Positions 1 through 6,534 of a stretch of DNA of 24,249 nucleotides are shown here, one piece after another. Where the stretch lies: NCBI GenBank assembly GCA_964386565.1, contig CAYLRU010000041.1, positions 1 through 24,249 on the forward strand. The letters are read 5' to 3'. Each line of letters begins with the position of its first letter. The stretch's first letter is position 1. The notes beneath the pieces were generated by a model. The model was given only the letters and a program-made list of their open reading frames with translations. It was not told where the DNA came from and did no database searches. The position numbers and the translations under genes are program-made. This DNA comes from CAYLRU01 sp964386565 (GTDB lineage: Bacteria > Desulfobacterota > Desulfobacteria > Desulfobacterales > UBA5616).

Positions 1-1
1 C

Positions 2-268
2 ACGTTTCGTGAATCGGCGGATTCGTTTGATGCGGAGATGGAGCAGCGGTTCGGGTATTTAAAGGCATTTGCACGGGACTGGAAAGTGGACGGCGTGTTG
101 CTCCAGTCAGTCAAATATTGTGATACCCATGGCTATGAAGTGCCGGCGCTGAAAAAATATTTTGAAAAAATGAATATTCCCGCCATGTATCTGGAACACG
201 AATATACCATGGTTGCCGAAGCCCAACTGAAAAACAGGGTAGAGGCCTTTTTGGAGTTGCTGGCATAG
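2..268 (+). CDS. 2-hydroxyacyl-CoA dehydratase / benzoyl-CoA reductase core subunit, C-terminal part (5' cut by window edge)
   Basis: The reading frame is open from base 2, so the visible 88 codons are the C-terminal end of a longer gene; the internal ATG at 38 is not its start. The segment with VDGVLLQSVKYCDTHGYEVP followed by PAMYLEHEYTM matches, by recall, the C-terminal lobe of the HgdB/FldC/BcrB-type family (Pfam HGD-D). The Cys in KYCD is at the position of a conserved iron-sulfur ligand. In this superfamily the core heterodimer receives single electrons from an ATP-hydrolysing activator to reduce an aromatic CoA thioester or dehydrate a 2-hydroxyacyl-CoA. Two activator-type genes follow 26 bp downstream in the same direction, which supports this. 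Substrate cannot be judged from the fragment; the partner core subunit is probably just upstream, outside the window. Confidence 0.85.
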   Translation, partial: TFRESADSFDAEMEQRFGYLKAFARDWKVDGVLLQSVKYCDTHGYEVPALKKYFEKMNIPAMYLEHEYTMVAEAQLKNRVEAFLELLA

Positions 269-294
269 CTGGAAATTAGAACGGGGTAATACCA

Positions 295-1146
295 TTGAAC
301 GAATTATATTTTGCGGGCATTGATATCGGTTCCACAATGACAAAGGCCGTTATTCTCAACGATGGCATACGGGCGCAGGTCATCGGTCCCACCGGGCCCG
401 AGCATCGCCATTTGGCGAACAAGGTCATGGAAGAGGCCCTTCAGCAGGCGGACATTACGTTTGATCAGGTTTCTTTTGTGGTGGCCACGGGGTACGGCAG
501 AATCAATGTACCCTTTGCCGACAAACAGATTACCGAGATTTCCTGCCACGCCCGGGGCGTGATTCACCTGTTTCCCACGGTCGAAACCGTTATCGATATA
601 GGGGGACAGGATGCCAAGGGAATTAAAATTATCGACGGAAAAGTAGCGGATTTTGTCATGAACGACAAATGCGCCGCCGGAACAGGCCGATTTCTGGAAG
701 TGATTGCGGAAACATTGGAGGTCCGCCTTGAAGACATGGGGCAATTATCCCTTGGTGCTAAAGAAAAGGTAAGGATCAGCAGTATCTGCACCATTTTTGC
801 CGAACAGGAAGTGGTTTCCCATCTGTCGGACGGCGTACCTGTGGAAGACATCATTGCCGGGCTTCACGATGCCATTGCCGGCCGTGCCTATCGAATGGCC
901 TCAAAACTCAAAATCGAAGGAGACGTGGTGTTTACCGGCGGGGTCGCCAAAAACAAGGGAATGGTCAAGGCACTGGAGGACCACTTGGGCAGATCGGTTT
1001 TTGTCTGCGAAGAACCTTTGATAACCGGGGCTTTGGGTGCGGCGCTACTTGGCAAGAAGCGGTATCTCAATGCATTGAAAAAGGGAAAAACCATAAAAAA
1101 GAAAGAAAGAATTTTAAAAACCGCCAGTTTTTTCGAGCAGCGGTAA
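295..1146 (+). CDS. ASKHA-type ATPase/activator subunit of a benzoyl-CoA reductase / 2-hydroxyacyl-CoA dehydratase system (first of two)
   Basis: 283 aa, BadF/BadG/BcrA/BcrD family. It binds ATP and a [4Fe-4S] cluster bridged between two ATPase subunits, and drives low-potential electrons into the catalytic core. Visible are the phosphate-1 motif DIGSTMTK (residues 10-17), phosphate-2 motif DIGGQD (101-106), the cluster ligand in NDKCAAGTGRF (C126), the second ligand in SSICTIFAEQEV (C165), and the FTGGVAKN adenosine motif near residue 212. Both Cys align by recall with C127 and C166 of the HgdC activator. The start is TTG at 295 with GGGG at 283-286; the next in-frame ATG (337) would remove the DIGST motif, so TTG is preferred. 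The C-terminus carries an extra Lys-rich tail. The next gene begins 18 bp downstream, giving an operon. Confidence 0.9.
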   Translation: MNELYFAGIDIGSTMTKAVILNDGIRAQVIGPTGPEHRHLANKVMEEALQQADITFDQVSFVVATGYGRINVPFADKQITEISCHARGVIHLFPTVETVIDIGGQDAKGIKIIDGKVADFVMNDKCAAGTGRFLEVIAETLEVRLEDMGQLSLGAKEKVRISSICTIFAEQEVVSHLSDGVPVEDIIAGLHDAIAGRAYRMASKLKIEGDVVFTGGVAKNKGMVKALEDHLGRSVFVCEEPLITGALGAALLGKKRYLNALKKGKTIKKKERILKTASFFEQR

Positions 1147-1164
1147 GGGGTTCCGGAGGGGTAT

Positions 1165-1935
1165 ATGACATGGTATGGCGGTATTGATGTGGGTTCCGTA
1201 TCAACAAAGATTGTCCTCATACAGGATAGTGAACTTTCTTTTTTTAGGAAGATTCCTTCCGGATCGAATTTCAAAAAGGCTGCTGATACGGTATTTTCAG
1301 AAGCACTGGAAGTCACTGGTTTGTCCGCCGGGGATATTAAATCCATATCTGCAACCGGGACCGGTGCCAACCGTGCCGGATTCGCCCATCATCAGGTCGG
1401 CGACCTGACCTGCTGCGCCGTGGGGGTCCACCACCTGTTTGCCGATGTTAAAACCATTATTGAAGTCGGGGGACAGGCCAGCAAGGTTTTGCGGATAAAC
1501 GACAAGGGAAAGATTATCAATTTTGTGGTGAGTGAAAAATGCGCTGCCGGCAGCGGTCGTTTCCTGCAAGTGATCGCCCGGGTCCTTCAAATCGATTTGA
1601 AGGATGCAGGGCGACTTTCCCTGAAATCGGACAATCCTGTCAGTTTTACAACAAGCTGTGCCGTATTTGGAGAATCCGAGGCTGTATCGCGTATCGCGGA
1701 AGGAACGTCCAAGGAGGATATCCTGGCCGGTGTTCATGAATCTTTGGCAAGAAAAATCTCCACTTTGATCGACAGGGTGGGGCTGGAACCGCCCTGTGCC
1801 CTGGTGGGCGGCGGTGCACTGGATATTGGACTGGTGAAGCGATCGGAACGGGTATTGGGATTAGAGCTGTCACGGCCGGAACATCCACAGATTGTAAATG
1901 CCCTGGGTGCAGCCCTGCACGCACAATCAAGCTGA
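1165..1935 (+). CDS. ASKHA-type ATPase/activator subunit of a benzoyl-CoA reductase / 2-hydroxyacyl-CoA dehydratase system (second, divergent)
   Basis: 256 aa, same family as the preceding gene but clearly diverged. Seen: phosphate-1 motif DVGSVSTK (residues 8-15), SEKCAAGSGRF with C126, FTTSCAVFGESEAV with C165, and LVGGGALD near 213-220. Both cluster Cys are kept, but the phosphate-2 motif reads EVGGQAS (100-106) in place of DIGGQD, so the two Asp of that motif have become Glu and Ala. Two different ATPase subunits are known for benzoyl-CoA reductases (BcrA/BcrD, BadF/BadG, BzdP/BzdQ), whereas 2-hydroxyacyl-CoA dehydratases generally use one homodimeric activator; having both chains near 30 kDa resembles the Azoarcus (Bzd) layout as I recall it. 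Start ATG has a GGAGGGG ribosome site. Its stop overlaps the 3' end of the opposing etfA by 9 bp. Confidence 0.88.
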   Translation: MTWYGGIDVGSVSTKIVLIQDSELSFFRKIPSGSNFKKAADTVFSEALEVTGLSAGDIKSISATGTGANRAGFAHHQVGDLTCCAVGVHHLFADVKTIIEVGGQASKVLRINDKGKIINFVVSEKCAAGSGRFLQVIARVLQIDLKDAGRLSLKSDNPVSFTTSCAVFGESEAVSRIAEGTSKEDILAGVHESLARKISTLIDRVGLEPPCALVGGGALDIGLVKRSERVLGLELSRPEHPQIVNALGAALHAQSS

Positions 1936-2940
1936 GGTTTTTTCAGTACCTTCTGTTGCCGATGAGGTGTTGCTTTTCAACGCATCGATGAGGATGGGAA
2001 TGAAAGTGGTCAAGTCCTCCACAATACAGACATCCGCCATGTTGAAAATCGCTGCCTTGGGATCGGTATTGATGGCGACGATAAATCCCGCTCCCCTGAT
2101 GCCGGATAAATGCTGGACCGCTCCGGATATGCCGCAGGCAACATAGAGGTTCGGAGACACACTTTGACCGGTGATACCGATCTGGCGCTGATATTCCAGC
2201 CAGCCCAGGTCACAGAGGGGACGGGAGCCGCCTACTGCGGATTTGGAAAATTGTGCGGATAGCTGGTAAATCATGTTCAGATTTTCTTTCTTTCCAACAC
2301 CCCTGCCGGCTGAAATAATAATGTCCGCTTCAGCAATTGACCGGCTGTCAGACCGGGAGCGTACCAGGCCTGTTGATCGTGTCCGTTTCAGGGGATTGGA
2401 AACGGATCGCATTTCAATTTTTCCTGGATTTTCAGGTTTGCAATCTTTTGCGTTAACAAGACCGGGATGTATGGTTAAGACTGTTGAATCCGCGTTTGCG
2501 GCCATTTTTGCCGATGCTTTGCCGTTGAAAATCGAACGGTAAAAGCATAACCCATCGCTTGACGCTTCCATTCCTTCCACGCCGGTTATGCAGGCGGAAC
2601 CGGTCCGAACGGCCAGGACGGGCGCCAAGTCCATGCCCTGAGCGGAATGCGGCATACAGACATGGGAAAACGGATTACCGGAAAAAAATGCATCAAGTAT
2701 GGCGACATACAGTTCCTGGTTGTAGCAGGCAAGTTTTTCATGATGGAAACCATATACATCGATACCCGTATTCTCGGCGATTTCAGCAGCCATTCCGTCT
2801 ATTTCGTTTCCCAGAATAACGACGTACAACCCGGCGGTCATGTGACTTTGAAGTTTTTTTGCAAATTCGATGAGTTCATAGGTGACCGGCCTGACTCTGC
2901 CTTCGATATGCTCAGCAATGATGTAGATGGGATTGCTCAT
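1927..2940 (-). CDS. etfA: electron transfer flavoprotein alpha subunit
   Basis: 337 aa. EtfA carries FAD in its C-terminal domain and, with EtfB, shuttles electrons from acyl-CoA dehydrogenases to a membrane quinone reductase or, in bifurcating forms, splits electrons. The FAD-domain signature is plain: AGRGVGKKENL, then GITGQSVSPNLYVACGISG leading into AVQHLSGIRGAGFIVAINTD, then DVCIVEDL near the C-terminus. The N-terminal domain begins SNPIYIIAEHIEGRVRPVTYEL as in other EtfA. It lies 26 bp after etfB and is presumably cotranscribed. No strong Shine-Dalgarno is seen before its ATG (AGGA sits over 20 bases away), so translation may depend on etfB. Four ACADs in the window are natural partners. 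I cannot tell from sequence alone whether this ETF is bifurcating. Confidence 0.93.
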   Translation of the reverse strand: MSNPIYIIAEHIEGRVRPVTYELIEFAKKLQSHMTAGLYVVILGNEIDGMAAEIAENTGIDVYGFHHEKLACYNQELYVAILDAFFSGNPFSHVCMPHSAQGMDLAPVLAVRTGSACITGVEGMEASSDGLCFYRSIFNGKASAKMAANADSTVLTIHPGLVNAKDCKPENPGKIEMRSVSNPLKRTRSTGLVRSRSDSRSIAEADIIISAGRGVGKKENLNMIYQLSAQFSKSAVGGSRPLCDLGWLEYQRQIGITGQSVSPNLYVACGISGAVQHLSGIRGAGFIVAINTDPKAAIFNMADVCIVEDLTTFIPILIDALKSNTSSATEGTEKTSA

Positions 2941-2966
2941 AATTTTATAATGGTTTTTTACGTATC

Positions 2967-3743
2967 CTAAATAATTGATCTGTGACTTAAAATGGAAACG
3001 AGTTGTGCAGCCTTTTCCCTGGGGTCGCCTTTTAAAACCGTTCCTGAACGCAGTTTTTTCGGATAAGTCATTTCGCTCAAGGTTTGACGCGGCAAAACGC
3101 CGTCAAAGTTTTTGGAATCAATAACCTCGGTTTGTTCTTTTTTGGCCCGCAACATGTGGGTCAGGGTAGGGTAACGGGGCTCATTGATGCCGGATTGAAT
3201 CGTCAAAACAGCCGGAAGTGTTATATCCATCGTATCCTTTAATCCGTTTTCGATCTCCCTCTCAACGGCGATACTTTTTTTATCGGAAGATATTTCTTCA
3301 TGAATGACGGAAGTCGCGCATGGCCAGCCCAGAAGCGCGGCAATGGTGGGTCCGACCTGACCCTGCATTTCATCTTCGGACATGACACCGGTGAGAATCA
3401 AGTCATACTGTCTGTCCCGGGAAACCCGTGCAATCCACTCGGCAATAACAAAAGGGCTGATATAGCCTTCATCCCGGGTCAAAACATGGATACCGTGATC
3501 CGCCCCCATTCCCTGGAGACGTTTTATAACGGCATTTACACGGTCCGGTCCCACGGACAGGATATCAACGGTTGTATCAGGAAATTTTGACTTGATTAAA
3601 ATGGCTTCTTCAACAGCGTATTCATCGAACCTGTTGAATGTAAAGTCCGTTGCCGAACCGATTTGAACCCAGTTCCTGTTCGGGTCGATAACGATATCTG
3701 ATTCAAGGTTGATGATCTGTTTAACGCAAACTAAAATTTTCAT
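2967..3743 (-). CDS. etfB: electron transfer flavoprotein beta subunit
   Basis: 258 aa, the usual EtfB length. It starts MKILVCVKQI; the middle holds the nucleotide-binding region DLILTGVMSEDEMQGQVGPT, followed by AALLGWPCATSVI, and later VEREIENGLKDTMDITLPAVLTIQ, all standard EtfB blocks. EtfB binds AMP in canonical ETFs and a second FAD in bifurcating ETFs. The GVMSEDEMQGQVGP segment lines the nucleotide site and would be the place to look when deciding between the two. It is the first gene of etfBA, transcribed leftward from the promoter at 3871-3899 with a leader of about 120 bases. Shine-Dalgarno is weak. Confidence 0.93.
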   Translation of the reverse strand: MKILVCVKQIINLESDIVIDPNRNWVQIGSATDFTFNRFDEYAVEEAILIKSKFPDTTVDILSVGPDRVNAVIKRLQGMGADHGIHVLTRDEGYISPFVIAEWIARVSRDRQYDLILTGVMSEDEMQGQVGPTIAALLGWPCATSVIHEEISSDKKSIAVEREIENGLKDTMDITLPAVLTIQSGINEPRYPTLTHMLRAKKEQTEVIDSKNFDGVLPRQTLSEMTYPKKLRSGTVLKGDPREKAAQLVSILSHRSII

Positions 3744-3870
3744 CTTTTACAATCAATCGGTTTTTATGTGTAATTGGAATTGAAATATCCGTAATTTAAG
3801 GCTATAGTCAATGAATCAGAAGAATATAACACCGCCTGCGGACATTTCCATATCGACCCATAATGATACA

Positions 3871-3899
3871 ATACTAGGACAGTATCTGTAAATTGTCAA
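3871..3899 (-). promoter_or_regulatory. sigma70-like promoter of etfBA
   Basis: Read on the minus strand: -35 TTGACA (3894-3899), a 17-bp spacer and -10 TAGTAT (3871-3876). The -35 is a perfect match and the -10 matches TATAAT at 4 of 6 positions. etfB begins about 120 bases downstream. Confidence 0.65.
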
Positions 3900-3908
3900 G
3901 AAAAAAGC

Positions 3909-3920
3909 GAACGATCGCTC
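3909..3920. promoter_or_regulatory. candidate operator GARC-N4-GYTC between divergent promoters
   Basis: GAACGATCGCTC is an imperfect 12-bp palindrome (10 of 12 positions symmetric) centred on CGATCG. It sits midway between the two divergent -35 boxes, whose own sequences TGTCAAGA (3894-3901) and TCTTGACA (3927-3934) are mirror images. The same 12-bp pattern lies inside the promoter of the operon starting at 13839. A TetR-family binder is inferred. Confidence 0.45.
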
Positions 3921-3928
3921 TATTTATC

Positions 3929-3957
3929 TTGACAACACTGGTGAATAACTGTAAATA
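3929..3957 (+). promoter_or_regulatory. putative sigma70-like promoter towards the histidine-phosphatase-like gene
   Basis: TTGACA (3929-3934), a 17-bp spacer, then TAAATA (3952-3957). The -35 is perfect but the -10 matches only 3 of 6. It would give a leader of about 360 bases before the ATG at 4325. Confidence 0.4.
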
Positions 3958-4324
3958 GCAGCCTGGCTTAAAATAAAGAACAAATATATGCCACAGAATG
4001 AAAAAACCGCATTCCGGATTCGTCTTAATTCAGCCCGGACAAACCGGAAAAGCGACTGAAATGAATGTTGATAAATTCAGAAAGAGCAGAATTCGTCACG
4101 TTTTAAGTGCTAAGATTAAAAAAATTAAATAGAATATCAAATAGTTAAAACAAAAAATCCTCATAACGGGTTGCGGTTTCCGACTTTTTACGAGACCCAT
4201 AATATTATCGTGTTCAGATTTTTTGGTTCAGTCTATTTGTTTGCAACGTTTCATAATTGATACCGGCTTGCAACCGGGAGTTATTAACCCTCAAAAACAG
4301 GGAATTCAGGAAATAAAACCCGAA

Positions 4325-4984
4325 ATGACGGATATTTATTTTATACGGCATGGACAGGCCTCGTTTGGAACTTCTGATTATGACCGGCTTTCCGAGTTGG
4401 GAATTCGACAGGTGAAAATCCTGGCGGATTATCTCATCGATGTTGAGGCATACTTTCCGAAAATCTACAGCGGAACGAAAAGGCGGCAGGTCGATACGGC
4501 GAAAATGATCCAATCCCGATTGCATCAGGAAGATCTTCAAACAAAATTTTCCACAATGGCTGAACTGGATGAGTTCGATGTACCCGGTTTTTTGAAAAAT
4601 CATAAAAATGAAATGGTAAGCCGGGATCCGTCTTTTGCCGTAGAGCTGGAACAGTCGGCAATCCGGTATGACATGTTTCAGAGCGTTTTTGTGAAATTGC
4701 TGTTGTGGAGCCTTTCGGATACCTGTAACGGGGATGTATCTGAAAACTTCCACACGTTTAAAACCAGGGTGAAATCCGGTATCCGGAGAATTATTGATGA
4801 GAGCCGTGATTCTAAAAAAGTGGCCGTCATTACATCAGGCGGCGTTTTGTCCGTCATTATGCAAATGCTTTACGGATTGACGGACAAGGAGGCCATCCAA
4901 TGGGTTTGGCGATTTTACAATGCTTCCATATCCATATGTTATGCGAGCGAAAATATGTTGGAATTGAAACTTGAGAATTCCGTT
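4325..4984 (+). CDS. histidine-phosphatase (phosphoglycerate-mutase-like) family protein, 3' end lost in assembly gap
   Basis: 220 codons are visible before the N run. The N-terminus is MTDIYFIRHGQAS with the RHG motif (R8, H9, G10) whose His is phosphorylated in this superfamily. SGTKRRQVDTA (49-59) holds the expected active-site Arg, and E80 in AELDEFD is the likely acid/base. The second catalytic His, normally in a V-x-H-G-G motif, is replaced by Ser (S171 in VITSGGVLS). ATG at 4325 is chosen because homology begins there and AGGAAA lies about 12 bases upstream; a TTG at 4223 would only add a tail without family resemblance. Downstream is an ACAD10/11-like dehydrogenase, probably cotranscribed. 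Activity is uncertain because of the missing His; the end of the protein and its distance from the next gene are unknown. Confidence 0.8.
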
Positions 4985-5084
4985 NNNNNNNNNNNNNNNN
5001 NNNNNNNNNNNNNNNNNNNNNNNNNNNNNNNNNNNNNNNNNNNNNNNNNNNNNNNNNNNNNNNNNNNNNNNNNNNNNNNNNNNN
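4985..5084. other. assembly gap (100 N)
   Basis: Exactly 100 N, the usual placeholder for a scaffold gap of unknown size. It truncates the histidine-phosphatase-like gene. Reading frames across it are meaningless. Confidence 0.99.
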
Positions 5085-5121
5085 CTGTATTGGGCGTAAC
5101 AAACTGTATTGGCGTAACAAA
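5085..5121 (+). repeat. tandem direct repeat beside the gap (19 bp + 18 bp)
   Basis: CTGTATTGGGCGTAACAAA (5085-5103) is followed at once by CTGTATTGGCGTAACAAA (5104-5121); they differ only by one G in a G run. The array starts at the gap edge, so more copies may lie inside the unassembled part. It ends just before the ribosome site of the next gene. Confidence 0.85.
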
Positions 5122-5132
5122 AAGGGGGTTTT

Positions 5133-6323
5133 ATGGATTTTAAAGTACCGGAAAAAACACAAACCATGCTGGACATGATGGAAGAATTCGTTCAAAAAGA
5201 GATTATTCCCCTGGAACCGGAGTATCTGAAAAACGGTACAGATGGTCTGGAAGAGGTCCTGTTGCAAAAACAACAAATGGTAAAGGACATGGAGCTCTGG
5301 GCTCCCCTGCATCCAAAGGATGTGGGCGGAATGGGGCTTGAACTGATGGAAAGCGCGCTGGTTTTTGAAGTTATTGCAAAGACGCCCCTTGGATTATTCG
5401 TTTTCGGGTGCCAGGCGCCTGATGCCGGAAATATAGAGATTCTTCATGAATTCGCCACTCCGGAGCAAAAAGAAAAATGGCTTCTGCCCCTTGTTGCGGG
5501 AAAAATTCGCAGTTGCTTTTCCATGACAGAGGTCGACCTGCCCGGATCCAACCCGGTCATGATGGATACCACGGCGGTGAAAGACGGGGATGATTATGTC
5601 ATCAACGGTCACAAATGGTTTACTTCCGCTGCCGACGGCGCTGCCTTTGCCATTGTCATGGCGGTCACCAATCCGGATGCCGAACCCCATAAGCGGGCAA
5701 GCATGATCATCGTTCCCACGGATACGCCGGGCTTCAACCTCGTTCGCAATGTGTCGGTTATGGGACATGCGGGCAAGGGATACGGGACCCATGCGGAAAT
5801 TTTGTACCAGAACTGCCGGGTGCCCCGGGCGAACCTGCTTGGCCCCGAAGGCCACGGATTTATTCTTGCGCAAAAACGTCTCGGACCGGGAAGAATCCAC
5901 CATTGCATGCGATGGATCGGCATATCCGGACGGGCCCTGGACATGATGTGCAAACGTGCGGCAGAAAGACCCATCGCACCGGGGCAGGTCCTTGCAGACA
6001 AGCAGATTGTACAGGGCTGGATTGCGGAGTGCGCGGCCGAGGTTCATGCCGCCAAACTGATGGTGCTTCATGCGGCCTGGATGATTCAGAATGTCGGTGT
6101 TAAAGATGCAAGAAAAGAAATCGCCTTTATTAAGTATTACGTAGCCAATGTCATGATGAAGGTCATTGACAGGGCCATTCAGGTCCATGGGGCATTGGGA
6201 ATGACGGACGACACGATTCTGTCATACTGGTACCGGCATGAAAGGGCTTCCAGAATCTACGACGGACCGGACGAGGCGCACAAGGCTGCGGTGGCACGAA
6301 GAATTTTAAGGGATTATCGGTAA
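5133..6323 (+). CDS. acyl-CoA dehydrogenase, ACAD10/11-like (Asp catalytic base)
   Basis: 396 aa. FAD-dependent alpha,beta-dehydrogenation of an acyl-CoA, electrons passing to ETF. Three-domain ACAD fold: N-terminal helices (1-130), beta domain with CFSMTEVDLPGSNPV and KWFTSAADGAAFAIV (130-240), C-terminal helices ending VHGALGMTDD, then SRIYDGPDEAHKAAVARRIL. In MCAD the base is Glu in YEGT; here it is Asp (D377 in IYDGPDE), the pattern I recall for the ACAD10/ACAD11/FadE-DGPDE clade. That clade includes enzymes acting on 4-hydroxyacyl-CoAs after phosphorylation by a linked or neighbouring APH-type kinase. No kinase gene is visible here, though a phosphatase-like gene precedes it. Start ATG follows AAAGGGGG at 5119-5128. 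Confidence 0.92.
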   Translation: MDFKVPEKTQTMLDMMEEFVQKEIIPLEPEYLKNGTDGLEEVLLQKQQMVKDMELWAPLHPKDVGGMGLELMESALVFEVIAKTPLGLFVFGCQAPDAGNIEILHEFATPEQKEKWLLPLVAGKIRSCFSMTEVDLPGSNPVMMDTTAVKDGDDYVINGHKWFTSAADGAAFAIVMAVTNPDAEPHKRASMIIVPTDTPGFNLVRNVSVMGHAGKGYGTHAEILYQNCRVPRANLLGPEGHGFILAQKRLGPGRIHHCMRWIGISGRALDMMCKRAAERPIAPGQVLADKQIVQGWIAECAAEVHAAKLMVLHAAWMIQNVGVKDARKEIAFIKYYVANVMMKVIDRAIQVHGALGMTDDTILSYWYRHERASRIYDGPDEAHKAAVARRILRDYR

Positions 6324-6388
6324 CCGGGATTCCTTCATGCGGCATAATCCGATAGGGCAAAGAGGGGCCCCGTCGGGTTGTTCTGCTA

Positions 6389-6418
6389 TTGACCCGGAGG
6401 TTCGGAAATGCTTATACG
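6389..6418 (+). promoter_or_regulatory. possible promoter of the TetR gene
   Basis: TTGACC (6389-6394), an 18-bp spacer, TATACG (6413-6418). Moderate match (5/6 and 4/6). An 11-bp palindrome lies about 45 bases downstream. Confidence 0.35.
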
Positions 6419-6461
6419 AATCGGTTTTACGGATGGTCTCCATTTTACAGACACGTACCAT

Positions 6462-6472
6462 CTGTTTAACAG
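6462..6472. promoter_or_regulatory. short palindrome upstream of the TetR gene (possible autoregulatory operator)
   Basis: CTGTTTAACAG has perfect 5-bp arms around a single T. It lies between the possible promoter and the TetR start at 6535, a usual position for autoregulation. Short palindromes arise by chance, so this is weak. Confidence 0.25.
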
Positions 6473-6534
6473 TTTTTTCCGAATTGCTTGGCAAACATTT
6501 CTTCCCTAAATATCAACGGCTGTAAATACATTAA

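Larger units (their letters stand above)
3744..4324. other. 580-bp intergenic region with divergent promoters
   Basis: AT-rich, with no convincing gene. The left part (3744-3870) is the etfBA leader. The middle (3871-3957) holds two back-to-back sigma70-like promoters with a palindrome between them, listed separately. The right part (about 3965-4324) is a long leader before the histidine-phosphatase-like gene; I see only A/T-rich stretches and no clear stem-loop or riboswitch there. Confidence 0.7.

Noticed and set aside
4223..4324. Upstream TTG start extending the histidine-phosphatase-like protein by 34 residues
   Set aside because: The family N-terminus (MTDIYFIRHG) begins at the ATG at 4325, and the extension resembles nothing.
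4214..4753. A 179-codon minus-strand frame opposite the histidine-phosphatase-like gene
   Set aside because: The plus strand carries the RHG motif and family features; the minus-strand product has no recognisable protein features.
5085..5121. Possible CRISPR repeat units
   Set aside because: The two copies are directly adjacent with no spacer, so they are a tandem repeat, not a CRISPR array.
5394..6188. A 264-codon open frame on the minus strand
   Set aside because: Fully antisense to the ACAD at 5133-6323, whose domains and motifs are unmistakable.
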